64,000 bases of DNA from Blastopirellula sp. (GCA_002733575.1 NVWB01000005.1:1-64000), one strand, 5' to 3'; positions 18,906 to 28,426 are shown, numbered from the stretch's first letter. Program-made: numbers and translations. Notes: generated by a model from the letters alone, not told the origin.

Positions 18906-19056
18906 CACCAGCAGCTAGATGAAAATAAAGAATGAATGTATTGGCGATAGAATATAAGTGATTACGGCATTCAATATGCAGGTTATCTAAGATAGATATC
19001 ATCTGTTAAAAAGGTGAGTGCAGAAGTGCATAAACTTCACTGATTAATTTAATTAT

Positions 19057-19061
19057 GGAGG
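19057..19061 (+). promoter_or_regulatory. Ribosome binding site deciding the start of the stress-protein gene
   Basis: GGAGG lies 5 bases before the GTG at 19067, the expected spacing. It overlaps the alternative ATG at 19055, which makes that ATG an unlikely start. Confidence 0.7.
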
Positions 19062-19066
19062 CAGTC

Positions 19067-19495
19067 GTGAATTGGTTACCTAAAAAGAATGTGGTTGTTC
19101 CGATCGATTTTTCTGAGCAATCGATGCAAGCGGTCAGCTTAGCGTTGCAGATGACGGAAGAAACTTCGGATATCCACATAATCCATGTCCTCCCTCCATT
19201 GATGGTGGCAGAGCCCGGAGTCGTGTGGGATGAAATTGATGATCAGTCCCGAATAAAACATGCCAAGGAAGCGATTACTGACGAACTCTCTGGAGAGCAG
19301 TTTCAAGGGGTCAATTTGGTGGTAAAGATCGGAGACCCTGGTCATGCGGTGGCCGATCTTGCACGAGATGTTTGCGCTGAACTGATCGTCATGCCTTCGC
19401 ATGGGCGCACCGGCTTGGCCCACATTTTAATCGGCAGCGTCACCGAGCGTGTGGTCCGCATGGCCCATTGCCCTGTTTTAGTTTTGCGAGATTAA
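19067..19495 (+). CDS. Universal stress protein (UspA family)
   Basis: 142 residues from the GTG placed behind a GGAGG box. It starts NWLPKKNVVVPIDFSEQS, the usual first strand with the conserved Asp. The nucleotide-binding stretch near the end reads PSHGRTGLAHILIGS: this fits the ATP-binding pattern GxxG(x9)G(S/T) except that the first Gly is Pro. The protein may still bind ATP. Single-domain USPs act in the cytoplasm in stress survival, often as dimers. A VIT-family transporter follows 46 bp downstream on the same strand, so the two are probably co-transcribed. Confidence 0.9.
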   Translation: MNWLPKKNVVVPIDFSEQSMQAVSLALQMTEETSDIHIIHVLPPLMVAEPGVVWDEIDDQSRIKHAKEAITDELSGEQFQGVNLVVKIGDPGHAVADLARDVCAELIVMPSHGRTGLAHILIGSVTERVVRMAHCPVLVLRD

Positions 19496-19541
19496 TTTAC
19501 CAGGCAAGGTTTTATATGGCACTACCTGAAGGGTCTGTAGC

Positions 19542-20297
19542 TTGAATCAACACCAACAGGAACAACTGGAACAATTGCACACTTCAGATGCAATTGCAGC
19601 ACGTATTGTGGCCAGCCAGTCGCATACGTTTATCGGCGATTTTATACTGGGCGCGGTTGATGGTGCGATTACCACATTTGCAATTGTGGCAGGCGTTGCC
19701 GGGGCAAACTACTCAATCACAATAGCAATTGTGTTAGGTGTAGCTAATCTATTGGCCGATGGCTTTAGCATGGCTGTCAGCAATTACTTGAAAGCAAGAT
19801 CAGATCAGCAAGTGGTCCAAAAGTTTCGCCGCATGGAAGAGATGCACATTGATTTAATTCCCGAAGGAGAACGCGAAGAGATTCGCCAAATCTATTCCGC
19901 CAAAGGCTTTGAAGGAGAGCTTTTAGACCAAGTGGTCGACACCATTTGTAACGACAAACAACGCTGGGTTGATACCATGCTAACCGAAGAGTGGGGATTG
20001 CAACTCGATATCCCATCGCCTTGGAAATCTGGTTTGGTCACTTTTGTTGGGTTTGTGGTCGCTGGGTCTGTTCCTTTAGTGCCCTTGCTGCTGACTTATT
20101 TTGGGATGTCTGACGCTGTCATCTTCGTTTCTTCTGCCCTGCTAACAGCACTCGCATTTGTCATGATCGGAATTTTTCGCGCACGCGCCTTGCATACGTC
20201 GATTTCGGTCTCTGTCATCGAAACCCTAGGCACAGGCGGCCTAGCAGCGGGAATTGCATATTTTACTTCACAACCTGATTCAGTCTACCTGAGATGA
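19542..20297 (+). CDS. VIT1/CCC1-family iron/manganese transporter
   Basis: 251 residues from a TTG start. The N-terminal helix pair carries the family motif 'GDFILGAVDGAITTFAIVAGVAGA', followed by 'GVANLLADGFSMAVSNYL'. A charged cytoplasmic segment of about 90 residues (Glu-rich, metal-binding in VIT1 homologues) comes next, then three C-terminal helices. Plant and yeast relatives load Fe2+/Mn2+ into vacuoles; bacterial members are thought to export or sequester these metals. It ends in TGA at the expected family length, which is useful evidence that TGA is a normal stop here. Coupling with a stress protein fits metal or oxidative stress control. Confidence 0.88.
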   Translation: MNQHQQEQLEQLHTSDAIAARIVASQSHTFIGDFILGAVDGAITTFAIVAGVAGANYSITIAIVLGVANLLADGFSMAVSNYLKARSDQQVVQKFRRMEEMHIDLIPEGEREEIRQIYSAKGFEGELLDQVVDTICNDKQRWVDTMLTEEWGLQLDIPSPWKSGLVTFVGFVVAGSVPLVPLLLTYFGMSDAVIFVSSALLTALAFVMIGIFRARALHTSISVSVIETLGTGGLAAGIAYFTSQPDSVYLR

Positions 20298-20413
20298 AAT
20301 TCGGGGAAACAAATAAAATGGTAAAATAATCAGCCGCGTTTGTGCATCTTACTCAGAGAGATAGTAGGCTATAGATAGACATTTAAAGCTTACGATCACC
20401 AATAAAAACATCT

Positions 20414-22489
20414 ATGGAAACAGAGAATAGGATCTTATTGATGAATAATTGTTCGGACGTTTCTCCAACGGCCACGATCTTCAAACGGCTGTGCCAGCTT
20501 GGTTTTTTGTTCTTAATGACCATCAGCTTGGTGGGAATGGCAAATGCTGCCCCGAAGAAGGGCGCGATTGCTGCGAAACGCAAAGCGGCTTTGAAGAAAA
20601 AAATTGCGGAAGAAAAAAAGAAGGATCTGAAACGCAAAGAGCAAGCAGCCGTTCCCAAACGTAGGATAGAGATTTCCACTATCTCTCCAGAGACCCAAGA
20701 TCGAGCCAGGGCGGCCGCGGCAATGGTTGATCGTTTGGTCGGAGAGAACTTCACCAAACTAAACATTAGCCCGAATCTTAAAACGACCGACGAGCAATTC
20801 GTGCGGCGTGTATATCTTGATGTCGTGGGCCGCATTCCAACAGCACTCGAAGTCAACAAATTTCTGACAAATAAAGCTCCGAACAAACGCTCCGATTTAA
20901 TCGACGACCTGTTGAACTCGCCCGGCTACTCCTCGCACTTCTTTAACTACTGGGCCGATATCCTGCGAGTCACCGACAAGCTTCATCCACAAGTTCCCTC
21001 GGTGGCCTATACCCAGTGGATCAAAGAATCGCTTGAACAAAATAAACCGTACGACGAATTCGTGTATGAGATGCTTTATTCCAACGGCAAGGTTTGGGAC
21101 AATCCGGCCTCGGGCTACATGATCCGTGATACCGGCATGCCACTCGATAATATGAACAACACGATTCGTACTTTCTTGGGAACACAAATCGGTTGTGCCC
21201 AATGCCACGATCACCCGTTTGATCGTTGGACCCAAAAAGAGTTCTACCAAATCGCGGCGTTTACCTACGGGGCACAGACAAAAGTTGGCGCTAAAGACAA
21301 AAAACGCTTTGGTGGCGAAAACATTAATTTAAAACTCCGAGGGGAAGTTACCAAGATTAAGCCGGATGAAAATGTAGGCCGCTACAATCGACTGATCAAC
21401 GGCAATCTGTTTGAGGTCTATGACCTGCCTGCTCGTAAACTTAAACTGCCGCATGACTATGCTTACGACGATGCCAAACCGAATCAGGTGATCAACCCTA
21501 AAACCTTATGGGGCAACGAAGCCGATCTCGCTTCAGCAGCCGCACCCCGCGAGGCGTTTGCCCAATGGGTCACCTCGAAAGAGAACCCACGTTTTGCGAA
21601 AACCATCGCCAATCGACTTTGGAAAAAGTTAATGGGCGTCGGTCAAATTGAACCGGTCGATGATATTACTGACGACAGCGTGGCAGAAAATGAGAAACTC
21701 ATGAAGTTCTTATCGTATGCCATGATTCAACTCGATTTCGACATGAAAGAGTATCTTCGGATTCTACTCAACTCCGAAATCTATCAGCGTCAGGCCAGCA
21801 CCTTCGATCCTGAAGATGGCGATGAATATCACTTCCCTGGCCCACTATTACGACGCATGACAGCCGAGCAAGTTTGGGACTCGTTCATTACGATGAGTGT
21901 ACCTAATGCGGATGAATATCAGGCACGCCCAGCCTTTGTAGAAGCAGATATTCTCAATGTCGATCTAACAGAAACCTCGGGCCAAGATTTGATCGATCGA
22001 CTCGTAAGCTATCAACTCGCAGTAGGTGGCAAAAACAAAAGAATCCGCGAAGAGATGTTCAAATACAAAGGAACTGAAATCGAAGGGGCCGCGACAATGT
22101 TGCTTGCCAGAGCGTCTGAGTTACCCCAGCCGGCACCTGTGGGGCATTTCATTCGTCAGTTCGGTCAGTCAGATCGAGAACTGATTCAATCGTCTTCGAC
22201 TCAGGGAAATGTTCCGCAAGTATTGCAAATGTTCAATGGGCCAATCACGCATATCATGCTGGATGAAAAATCTCCACTCGCCAGAGCGTTGAGCCGAGAG
22301 CCCACCACCGATGGTCGAATTGATGCCATCTTCAAGACCATTCTAGGCAGGGCACCTACAGCGAACGAGCTTGCCATTGCCCGTAAAGAAATAACAGAAA
22401 TGGCCGCTAAGGAAGAAAACAAAAAAGCAGGTTACGGCAACGTAATTTGGGCATTGATTAACACCCGAGAATTTCTGTTCATTCAATAA
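20414..22489 (+). CDS. DUF1549/DUF1553 protein (planctomycete cytochrome-associated family)
   Basis: 691 residues with an N-terminal membrane/signal segment (LCQLGFLFLMTISLVGMANA) and a basic Lys/Ala-rich stretch. DUF1549 covers about residues 95-300 ('RRVYLDVVGRIPTALEV', 'GTQIGCAQCHDHPFD' with a CxxCH motif). DUF1553 covers about 380-680 ('WVTSKENPRFAKTIANRLWKKLMG', ending 'VIWALINTREFLFIQ'). The CAQCH motif could bind haem c. These proteins are expanded in Planctomycetota and almost always precede a DUF1501 gene, as here (69 bp gap). Function is unproven; roles with sulfated polysaccharide catabolism have been suggested from context. An internal ATG at 20441 is an alternative start. Confidence 0.9.
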   Translation: METENRILLMNNCSDVSPTATIFKRLCQLGFLFLMTISLVGMANAAPKKGAIAAKRKAALKKKIAEEKKKDLKRKEQAAVPKRRIEISTISPETQDRARAAAAMVDRLVGENFTKLNISPNLKTTDEQFVRRVYLDVVGRIPTALEVNKFLTNKAPNKRSDLIDDLLNSPGYSSHFFNYWADILRVTDKLHPQVPSVAYTQWIKESLEQNKPYDEFVYEMLYSNGKVWDNPASGYMIRDTGMPLDNMNNTIRTFLGTQIGCAQCHDHPFDRWTQKEFYQIAAFTYGAQTKVGAKDKKRFGGENINLKLRGEVTKIKPDENVGRYNRLINGNLFEVYDLPARKLKLPHDYAYDDAKPNQVINPKTLWGNEADLASAAAPREAFAQWVTSKENPRFAKTIANRLWKKLMGVGQIEPVDDITDDSVAENEKLMKFLSYAMIQLDFDMKEYLRILLNSEIYQRQASTFDPEDGDEYHFPGPLLRRMTAEQVWDSFITMSVPNADEYQARPAFVEADILNVDLTETSGQDLIDRLVSYQLAVGGKNKRIREEMFKYKGTEIEGAATMLLARASELPQPAPVGHFIRQFGQSDRELIQSSSTQGNVPQVLQMFNGPITHIMLDEKSPLARALSREPTTDGRIDAIFKTILGRAPTANELAIARKEITEMAAKEENKKAGYGNVIWALINTREFLFIQ

Positions 22490-22558
22490 CAGCATTTTCT
22501 AATCGACCTGTTTTCTGTTTCAGACAAGCAAACGAACTTCATATAAAAGAAACTACGC

Positions 22559-23839
22559 ATGAACGACCCACTTCTAAAAATGAACCCTTTTTCGCGTCGC
22601 CAGTTTCTCGAAACCATGGCCCAAGCCGCATTGGGTGTCACCATGTTTGGCGGTTCTAAACTGATGGCCGCAGATTCTTCCACAGGCAAACAGGGCAAAG
22701 CCAAAAACGTCATTTACCTGTTCATGAATGGGGCCATGTCTCATCTAGATACGTTTGACTTAAAGCCTGGAAGAGAAGTCCAAGGCGATACCAAACCACT
22801 AAAAACCAAAAACACCGAGATCTTGATTGGCCAGTGGCTGCCGAAAATCAGCAAGCAAACAGACAAACTGGCCATCATTAATTCGATGACCCAGGAAACC
22901 GCCGCTCATGAACCGGGTCGCTATTTAATGCGAACCAGCTACCCAGAAATCGCCTCGACTCGCCATCCAAGCATGGGCGCTTGGGCTCAACGCCTTCATG
23001 GAAAACGGTTGGAAGACATGCCAGACAATGTGGTCATTGGCAGCGCCAGTCAACATCCAGGGGCCGGGTTCTTAGACCCTGAATTCAGCCCTCTGCCGAT
23101 TGGCGACCCAAACAAAGGTTTACAAAACACGAAGCGACAAGAGTACGTCACCGAATCGTTGTTCAGTCGAAGACTCGATTTGATTTCAAAATTCGATGCA
23201 AACTTTCAAGCCAAATACAAGCAAAAGAAAGTCACCGCATATAACGACTTTTACGAACAAGCCACGCGCCTACTCGAAAGCTCGGACCTCGCTAGTTTCG
23301 ATCTGAACTTAGAGAAGGATGCAACACGCGAAAAATATGGGATGAACAACTTCGGCCAAGGTTGCCTGTTGGCCCGCCGGTTGGTCGAAAATCAAGTTCG
23401 CTTTGTCGAAGTCAGTTATGGTAGCTGGGATCACCACCGTGATATCTACGAAACCATTCCTGATCATGCTGCCGTGATGGACCAAGCACTTTCCGCATTG
23501 CTAGAAGACCTTGCAGAGAAGGGCCTGCTCGATGAAACCCTCGTCGTGCTCACCACGGAATTTGGGCGAACACCAAAAATCAACGCCAATGGTGGCCGCG
23601 ATCATCACCCTGGCGCGTTCAGCACCTTGCTGGCAGGCGGCGGAATCCAAGGGGGTCAAAAATATGGTACCTCAGACGAAGATGGATTTTCCGCCGATGA
23701 GAATCCCGTAAGCGTTGCAGATTTCAACGCCACAATCGCCTACGCCATGGGCCTCGATACCGAAGAAGAAATCTATTCTTCAGCCGGAAGACCCTTCAAA
23801 GTGGCCCATGATGGCGTGCCTATTAAGGAGCTTTTCTAA
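22559..23839 (+). CDS. DUF1501 protein, Tat-exported
   Basis: 426 residues. The N-terminus contains the twin-arginine motif SRRQFLE followed by a hydrophobic stretch and GGSKLMAA, so folded export by Tat is expected. The DUF1501 body follows: 'VIYLFMNGAMSHLDTFDLKPG', 'NFGQGCLLARRLVENQVRFVEVSYGSWDHH', 'LVVLTTEFGRTPKINANGGRDHHPG'. DUF1501 is structurally related to the alkaline phosphatase/sulfatase superfamily; the Asp/His-rich stretches suggest metal binding. It is the second gene of the pair with DUF1549/1553 and its product probably works with it. Confidence 0.9.
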   Translation: MNDPLLKMNPFSRRQFLETMAQAALGVTMFGGSKLMAADSSTGKQGKAKNVIYLFMNGAMSHLDTFDLKPGREVQGDTKPLKTKNTEILIGQWLPKISKQTDKLAIINSMTQETAAHEPGRYLMRTSYPEIASTRHPSMGAWAQRLHGKRLEDMPDNVVIGSASQHPGAGFLDPEFSPLPIGDPNKGLQNTKRQEYVTESLFSRRLDLISKFDANFQAKYKQKKVTAYNDFYEQATRLLESSDLASFDLNLEKDATREKYGMNNFGQGCLLARRLVENQVRFVEVSYGSWDHHRDIYETIPDHAAVMDQALSALLEDLAEKGLLDETLVVLTTEFGRTPKINANGGRDHHPGAFSTLLAGGGIQGGQKYGTSDEDGFSADENPVSVADFNATIAYAMGLDTEEEIYSSAGRPFKVAHDGVPIKELF

Positions 23840-23905
23840 AATCGAATCGACATTGCGTTAATCCTTTACTGTGTAAAGCTTTATCGTATATTGACTCACA
23901 ATTTT

Positions 23906-23967
23906 AACCCGAAGCGTAAGTGAGGAGCCGCCGCAATTACACTTCGTCCTCGCTTACGCTTCGGGTT
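23906..23967. repeat. Long inverted repeat downstream of the DUF1501 gene
   Basis: Arms 23906-23926 (AACCCGAAGCGTAAGTGAGGA minus its last base: 20 bases AACCCGAAGCGTAAGTGAGG) and 23947-23967 pair with one mismatch around a 20-base loop. It lies in the 23840-24154 gap between two operons and could act as terminator and as REP element. The rest of the gap is A/T-rich and unremarkable. Confidence 0.75.
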
Positions 23968-24154
23968 GAGATGGAATACACAAACCCTGTGTATACAATA
24001 ACTTAGAGCAATCCCTCTGTTTTTTCTCATCCTTCTGTAAGATAATTGCGAAAAATGCAATAAGCGCTTACGCTAATGTCGTTTATGATAGGGTGTGGAT
24101 TGATTTCCGCTTATCTTGAGTACTTTTCTGTTCCTGGCTCGTTAATAGACTGAT

Positions 24155-24724
24155 ATGGCTTCGCAACCTACGACACCGAGTTTCGACGCAGCGAAGCTGA
24201 TCGAAACACATCAAACCGGAATCTGGAGATATCTCCGGTCTCTGGGGTGTGAAGGACATGAAGCTGAGGATCTTACCCAGGATACTTTCCTGAAGGTTCT
24301 TCAGAAGCCATTTGAAGACTATGAGCCTGTTGCTACAGCCGCATATCTTCGCCGGGTGGCCCATAATTTGTTCATTGATTTCTGCCGCCGTCATGGTCGC
24401 AGAATTGTGACCGAAGAAATTGAGCAGTTAGACGCCCAATGGAATCAATGGGTCAAAGATGATAGCGGAACAGAACTGTTGGAAGATTTGGCCGTTTGCT
24501 TTCAAAAGCTAACCCCCAGAGCCCAACAAGCCTTACGACTTCGATATGACGACAAAAAAACACGCCTTGAAATTGCCGAGATCTTAGAGATTGGCGAGCA
24601 TGGTGCTAAGAACCTGATGCAGCGTGCAAAACAACAACTCAAAGCGTGTATTGAGCGAAAACAAAAAACTGATACACCTAATACAGTCACACCGAATTCA
24701 ACCACACATAATACAGAAGAGTAA
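24155..24724 (+). CDS. ECF-family RNA polymerase sigma factor
   Basis: 189 residues. Region 2: 'IWRYLRSLGCEGHEAEDLTQDTFLKVLQ' then 'AYLRRVAHNLFIDFCRRHGRR'. Region 4: 'LTPRAQQALRLRYDDKKTRLEIAEILEIGEHGAKNLMQRAKQQLKACIERK'-like helix-turn-helix. The frame is intact. The next gene starts 12 bp after the stop and encodes a membrane protein with a short cytoplasmic N-terminus, the usual place of an anti-sigma factor. The sigma factor probably controls this DUF1549/DUF1501 operon and possibly other genes; the signal is unknown. Confidence 0.9.
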   Translation: MASQPTTPSFDAAKLIETHQTGIWRYLRSLGCEGHEAEDLTQDTFLKVLQKPFEDYEPVATAAYLRRVAHNLFIDFCRRHGRRIVTEEIEQLDAQWNQWVKDDSGTELLEDLAVCFQKLTPRAQQALRLRYDDKKTRLEIAEILEIGEHGAKNLMQRAKQQLKACIERKQKTDTPNTVTPNSTTHNTEE

Positions 24725-24736
24725 TCACAGTTTTAC

Positions 24737-26959
24737 ATGAGCGATAAACCCGACCCAATTTTCGACCTATTTTTGGAAGAGCTGCTCAGTGAGCAAACTC
24801 CGCCAGATCTCAGTGCGCGAATCCTGGCCGCTCATCAACAGAAAACTGCTCCTAAAGCTCAGCCACCTAAAGTTGCTACGATTGCAAATGGGGTTGCCAT
24901 AGCGGTTGCTGCCTCTAATTCAGATCCATGCGATTCAAACACCAAGGTAGTTTCCGCCAGAACAAAAGCTCGCAAAGCACGCCGCAATCGCTTTGCCATT
25001 TCAATGAGCTTGTCACTGGTGCTCTTTCTGGCCATCGGCGGTCTCTCTTACTGGGGTGTTACGAATTTTGTCATCCCAGGTGATCAACCGATTGCGGACA
25101 ATGATCCACAAAAGGATCCACAAAAGGATCCACAAAAGGATCCACAAAAGGATCCACAAAATCCAATTGAAACAAATCAGGATGAGCAATTCGTTCAGGT
25201 CAATCCTGATGTTTCTCCCATAGAAACAAATCAAGTAACACCAGATACGCGTGTTCCCAAAGAAACGACACAAGTTTCCTCCAACAACACAAAGCCCGCT
25301 GTGGTTCAAGCCACGCTTGCGGTGGCCAAAAATCAGCCTTCGGCCACTTTGATTCAATCTGATGAGCAAGTGATTCAGGAAATCAACACCCTAATTGCAG
25401 CCGCTTGGAACGAATCAGATATTCAACCTGCCAAAGCTGCCACCGAAGAAGAATGGTGCCGTCGAACGTACCTTCGACTGCTGGGCCGTATTCCTACGGT
25501 CGATGAATTAAAAAAATATACTTCTCGAAGACCGAAAGACAAACAAACTTGGCTCGTCGATAAAATCCTGTCAGACAAAACCTACACCGAAGAGTTCGCT
25601 AGTTACTGGGGCGCACGTTGGGCCAATGTTTTAGTCGGTCGTGCTGGCGGCATGCAAAAAGATAGCCCTATTGATCGTGAAAGCCTTGAACAGTATCTGG
25701 CTTCGCATTTTGCCAAAAACACGCCTTACAATTATGTGGTTCAAGAATTGCTAACGGCGACCGGTTCCACCACGCCAGACGCCAAAGACTTCAACCCGGC
25801 TACCAACTTTTTAGTCAGCATGCTAGACGACAAAGCCACATTGGCCACCAGTAAAGCTTGCGAAGTCTTTCTGGGCCAGCGTCTCCAATGTATTCAGTGC
25901 CACAATCATCCTTCCAACGACTGGCAACAAAATCGCTTCTGGCAACTCAACGCGTTTTTCCGTCAATCTGATAGCAAAAAGAACCTTGATTCAAAAGGCT
26001 ATCGAATTGCAGATCACGACTTCTCAGGCGAAGGCGGAGACGCCAACAGTACAAACTCTAAAAGGGCGAACCCCAACGGTGCAGAAGTTTACTTTGAAGA
26101 ACTCAATGGACGAGTCCAAGTCGCTTACCCGCGATTTGTTGACAATACGGAAATCCCTCGCTCTGGCAAACTCAGCGAGGTCAATCGCCGCGAGCAATTG
26201 GCCAGCTTGATTACCACTTCCAACTTGCTTCCCAAAGCAACCGTCAATCGCGTCTGGCAACATTTCCTCGGCATTGGATTCACCGTTCCGGTAGACGACA
26301 TGGGTCCACATAACCCACCATCACACCCTGAGTTGTTAAACAACTTGGCCGATCACTTTGCCGCCAGCGGATATGATTTCAAACGCCTAATGAAATGGAT
26401 CACCTTGAGCAAAGCCTACGGCCTCTCAAGCCAGGCACCTGCTGACCAATTTGCCAATCACCCTGAACTTAATTACCCACAAGCTTCCGGCCAATTGTTC
26501 GCTCGCTACTATTCTCGACAGATGGAAGCCGAGCAGTTGTTCCATTCGCTGACGATGGTAGCCAAATCTAGCAACAAGCCGCTCAACATTATTGCCGATG
26601 CCCGAGATCGTCAACAATGGCTAGGCCAGTTTGCTCGCAAAATGGGCGACGACGAAGCGAGTGAAGACACCTCGTTTAATGGCTCAATTTCGCAGTCGCT
26701 AGAAATGATGAACGGCCAGCTTATGTACAAGGCCACCAATAAAAAGAATGGCGTGCTGCAAGGGGTAATTTCCAGCAAGATGAACCCTGCCGAAAAGGTC
26801 GACCACCTATTTTTGGCCGCTTTGTCACGGCACCCTTCCAAAAAAGAAAAAAAGGCGATTCAGCAGATTTTGCAAAAACGCCAACACGAACTCGACCTAT
26901 CACTCCAAGATATCTGGTGGGCTCTACTCAACAGCAACGAATTTATCTTGGATCACTAA
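24737..26959 (+). CDS. Membrane-anchored DUF1549/DUF1553 protein with anti-sigma-like N-terminus
   Basis: 740 residues. Residues 1-35 ('DPIFDLFLEELLSEQTPPDLSARIL') resemble the short helical N-termini of planctomycete anti-sigma proteins. One transmembrane helix lies at about 87-109, preceded by a basic RTKARKARRNR stretch, so the N-terminus is cytoplasmic. A DPQK repeat linker (123-142) and a Ser/Thr/Gln-rich spacer lead to DUF1549 (about 215-430; CxxCH in 'QRLQCIQCHNHPSND') and DUF1553 (about 475-735). Its position directly after an ECF sigma gene suggests a fusion of sensor/regulator and effector. It differs from the family member at 20414, which has an ordinary signal sequence. Confidence 0.88.
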   Translation: MSDKPDPIFDLFLEELLSEQTPPDLSARILAAHQQKTAPKAQPPKVATIANGVAIAVAASNSDPCDSNTKVVSARTKARKARRNRFAISMSLSLVLFLAIGGLSYWGVTNFVIPGDQPIADNDPQKDPQKDPQKDPQKDPQNPIETNQDEQFVQVNPDVSPIETNQVTPDTRVPKETTQVSSNNTKPAVVQATLAVAKNQPSATLIQSDEQVIQEINTLIAAAWNESDIQPAKAATEEEWCRRTYLRLLGRIPTVDELKKYTSRRPKDKQTWLVDKILSDKTYTEEFASYWGARWANVLVGRAGGMQKDSPIDRESLEQYLASHFAKNTPYNYVVQELLTATGSTTPDAKDFNPATNFLVSMLDDKATLATSKACEVFLGQRLQCIQCHNHPSNDWQQNRFWQLNAFFRQSDSKKNLDSKGYRIADHDFSGEGGDANSTNSKRANPNGAEVYFEELNGRVQVAYPRFVDNTEIPRSGKLSEVNRREQLASLITTSNLLPKATVNRVWQHFLGIGFTVPVDDMGPHNPPSHPELLNNLADHFAASGYDFKRLMKWITLSKAYGLSSQAPADQFANHPELNYPQASGQLFARYYSRQMEAEQLFHSLTMVAKSSNKPLNIIADARDRQQWLGQFARKMGDDEASEDTSFNGSISQSLEMMNGQLMYKATNKKNGVLQGVISSKMNPAEKVDHLFLAALSRHPSKKEKKAIQQILQKRQHELDLSLQDIWWALLNSNEFILDH
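25103..25162 (+). repeat. Five 12-bp repeats encoding DPQK
   Basis: GATCCACAAAAG is repeated five times in frame (the last copy ends AAAT), giving DPQK x4 then DPQN. It forms the flexible linker just outside the membrane helix. Perfect copies suggest slippage-prone length variation. Confidence 0.95.
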
Positions 26960-27009
26960 TCGTTTAATCAAAAATCACTAGTAACTTTACCACGCAGAAA
27001 GTTTTATTT

Positions 27010-28278
27010 ATGACTACCACACCTACTGGAATGAGTCGGCGTCACTTTATGTCTCACATGGCGGGGGCTTCGGCGATGGTTGCTCCGGCGTTGATGATGG
27101 GCCAATCGATCAAGGCCAATGCGGCCGAGTTGACCAAGCGTCGCAAAAGTTGCATTATGCTTTGGATGGGTGGTGGCCCTAGCACGATGGATATCTGGGA
27201 CTTGAAACCTGGTGCCGCAACTGGTGGTCCGTTCCGTCCGATTTCGACCGCTGGTGACTTGCAAATTTGTGAGCACATGCCACAAACCGCAAAGATCATG
27301 GACAACCTGTCAGTCGTGCGTTCGATGAGCACGCGAGAAGCTGATCACGGGCGTGGACGTTACTACATGCACACCGGTTATGTTCCTAATCCGAACATCG
27401 AACACCCTAGCTACGGCGCGGTGATTTCTCACGAAACCATCGATCAACGACCTGGCTTGGAAGTTCCTCCGTTCGTCAGCGTCGGCGGCGGAAGCGTAGG
27501 ACCAGGATTCCTCGGCATGGGCTGGGCCCCGTTTACGGTCAACAGCAACGGTCAAGTTCGCAACCTGCGAATGAACGGCATGGACAAAGAAACCCTCAAC
27601 AAACGCTTGCATATGTTGAGCTTGGTTGAGTCTGGTTTCATCCAACAAAACCGTGGCCCGAGTGCGGAAGATCACGCCAAGATTCTGAAGAAAACCGTCG
27701 ACTTGATGACTTCAGAACAAATGAAGGCCTTCAAAGTTTCCGAAGAACCTGCCGCGATGACCGAACTTTACGGCAACAACAACTTCGGCAAAGGCTGCAT
27801 GTTGGCTCGTCGCTTGGTCGAAAACGGAGTGCCATTTATTGAAGTCGATCTTGGCGGTTGGGACAACCATCAAAACATCTTCAACACCCTGGCCGACACC
27901 AAATTGCCGATGATGGATCAAGCCATCGGCGGACTGGTAACCGACTTGAAGCAACGTGGTTTGCTGGAAGACACGACCATCATGTGGATGGGCGAATTCA
28001 GCCGCACGCCTCGCATCAACGGCAACACTGGTCGTGACCATTGGGCACGTAGTTGGAGCGTTATGGTCGGTGGCGGCGGTATCAAAGGTGGCCAAGCCAT
28101 CGGTGAAACCAGTGCCGATGGTACCCGAGTCGAAACTGAACCTTACAGTTCCGAAGACATCATGGCCACCGTTTGCCGAGCAATGGGTATCTCGCTAGAG
28201 ACCACGTTCACCAGCAAAAACGGACGCCCAATGAAAATCGCCAACGGCGGCCGCGTGATCAAAGAGTTGATCGCCTAG
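27010..28278 (+). CDS. DUF1501 protein, Tat-exported (second copy)
   Basis: 422 residues with the twin-arginine motif SRRHFM and signal core 'ASAMVAPALMMG'. The body shows the family hallmarks: 'SCIMLWMGGGPSTMDIWDLKPG', 'NFGKGCMLARRLVENGVPFIEVDLGGWDNHQN', 'IMWMGEFSRTPRINGNTGRDHWARSW'. It is collinear with the 22559 gene but clearly diverged. It follows the membrane-anchored DUF1549 gene by 50 bp, so the operon is sigma factor, DUF1549/1553, DUF1501. Codon use looks more GC-rich than in neighbouring genes, as in highly expressed genes. Confidence 0.9.
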   Translation: MTTTPTGMSRRHFMSHMAGASAMVAPALMMGQSIKANAAELTKRRKSCIMLWMGGGPSTMDIWDLKPGAATGGPFRPISTAGDLQICEHMPQTAKIMDNLSVVRSMSTREADHGRGRYYMHTGYVPNPNIEHPSYGAVISHETIDQRPGLEVPPFVSVGGGSVGPGFLGMGWAPFTVNSNGQVRNLRMNGMDKETLNKRLHMLSLVESGFIQQNRGPSAEDHAKILKKTVDLMTSEQMKAFKVSEEPAAMTELYGNNNFGKGCMLARRLVENGVPFIEVDLGGWDNHQNIFNTLADTKLPMMDQAIGGLVTDLKQRGLLEDTTIMWMGEFSRTPRINGNTGRDHWARSWSVMVGGGGIKGGQAIGETSADGTRVETEPYSSEDIMATVCRAMGISLETTFTSKNGRPMKIANGGRVIKELIA

Positions 28279-28325
28279 TGCCAGTTTAGTTCTAACGAAC
28301 CAAACCAAAAATCCAACGAAGCGCG

Positions 28326-28380
28326 ACGGTCGAAAGCCCAATGTCCTCACCGGCAGAAAGTCTTTCGACCGTTTCTTTAT
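28326..28380 (+). terminator. Terminator of the sigma/DUF1549/DUF1501 operon
   Basis: Perfect 11-bp stem ACGGTCGAAAG/CTTTCGACCGT (28326-28336, 28362-28372) is followed by TTCTTTAT, 48 bp after the DUF1501 stop. The 25-base loop is long for a Rho-independent terminator but the position and T-rich tail fit. Confidence 0.7.
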
Positions 28381-28426
28381 GCGCTGATGGCGTTGTGATT
28401 GAGCTATGATCTACCTTTGCATCTTG

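Noticed and set aside
18876-18935. 19-codon frame behind a GGGAGG box
   Set aside because: The spacing is loose, the frame overlaps the direct repeat and no conserved features are visible.
25013-25369. Minus-strand frame with repeated LLWI
   Set aside because: It is the antisense reading of the DPQK repeat and linker.
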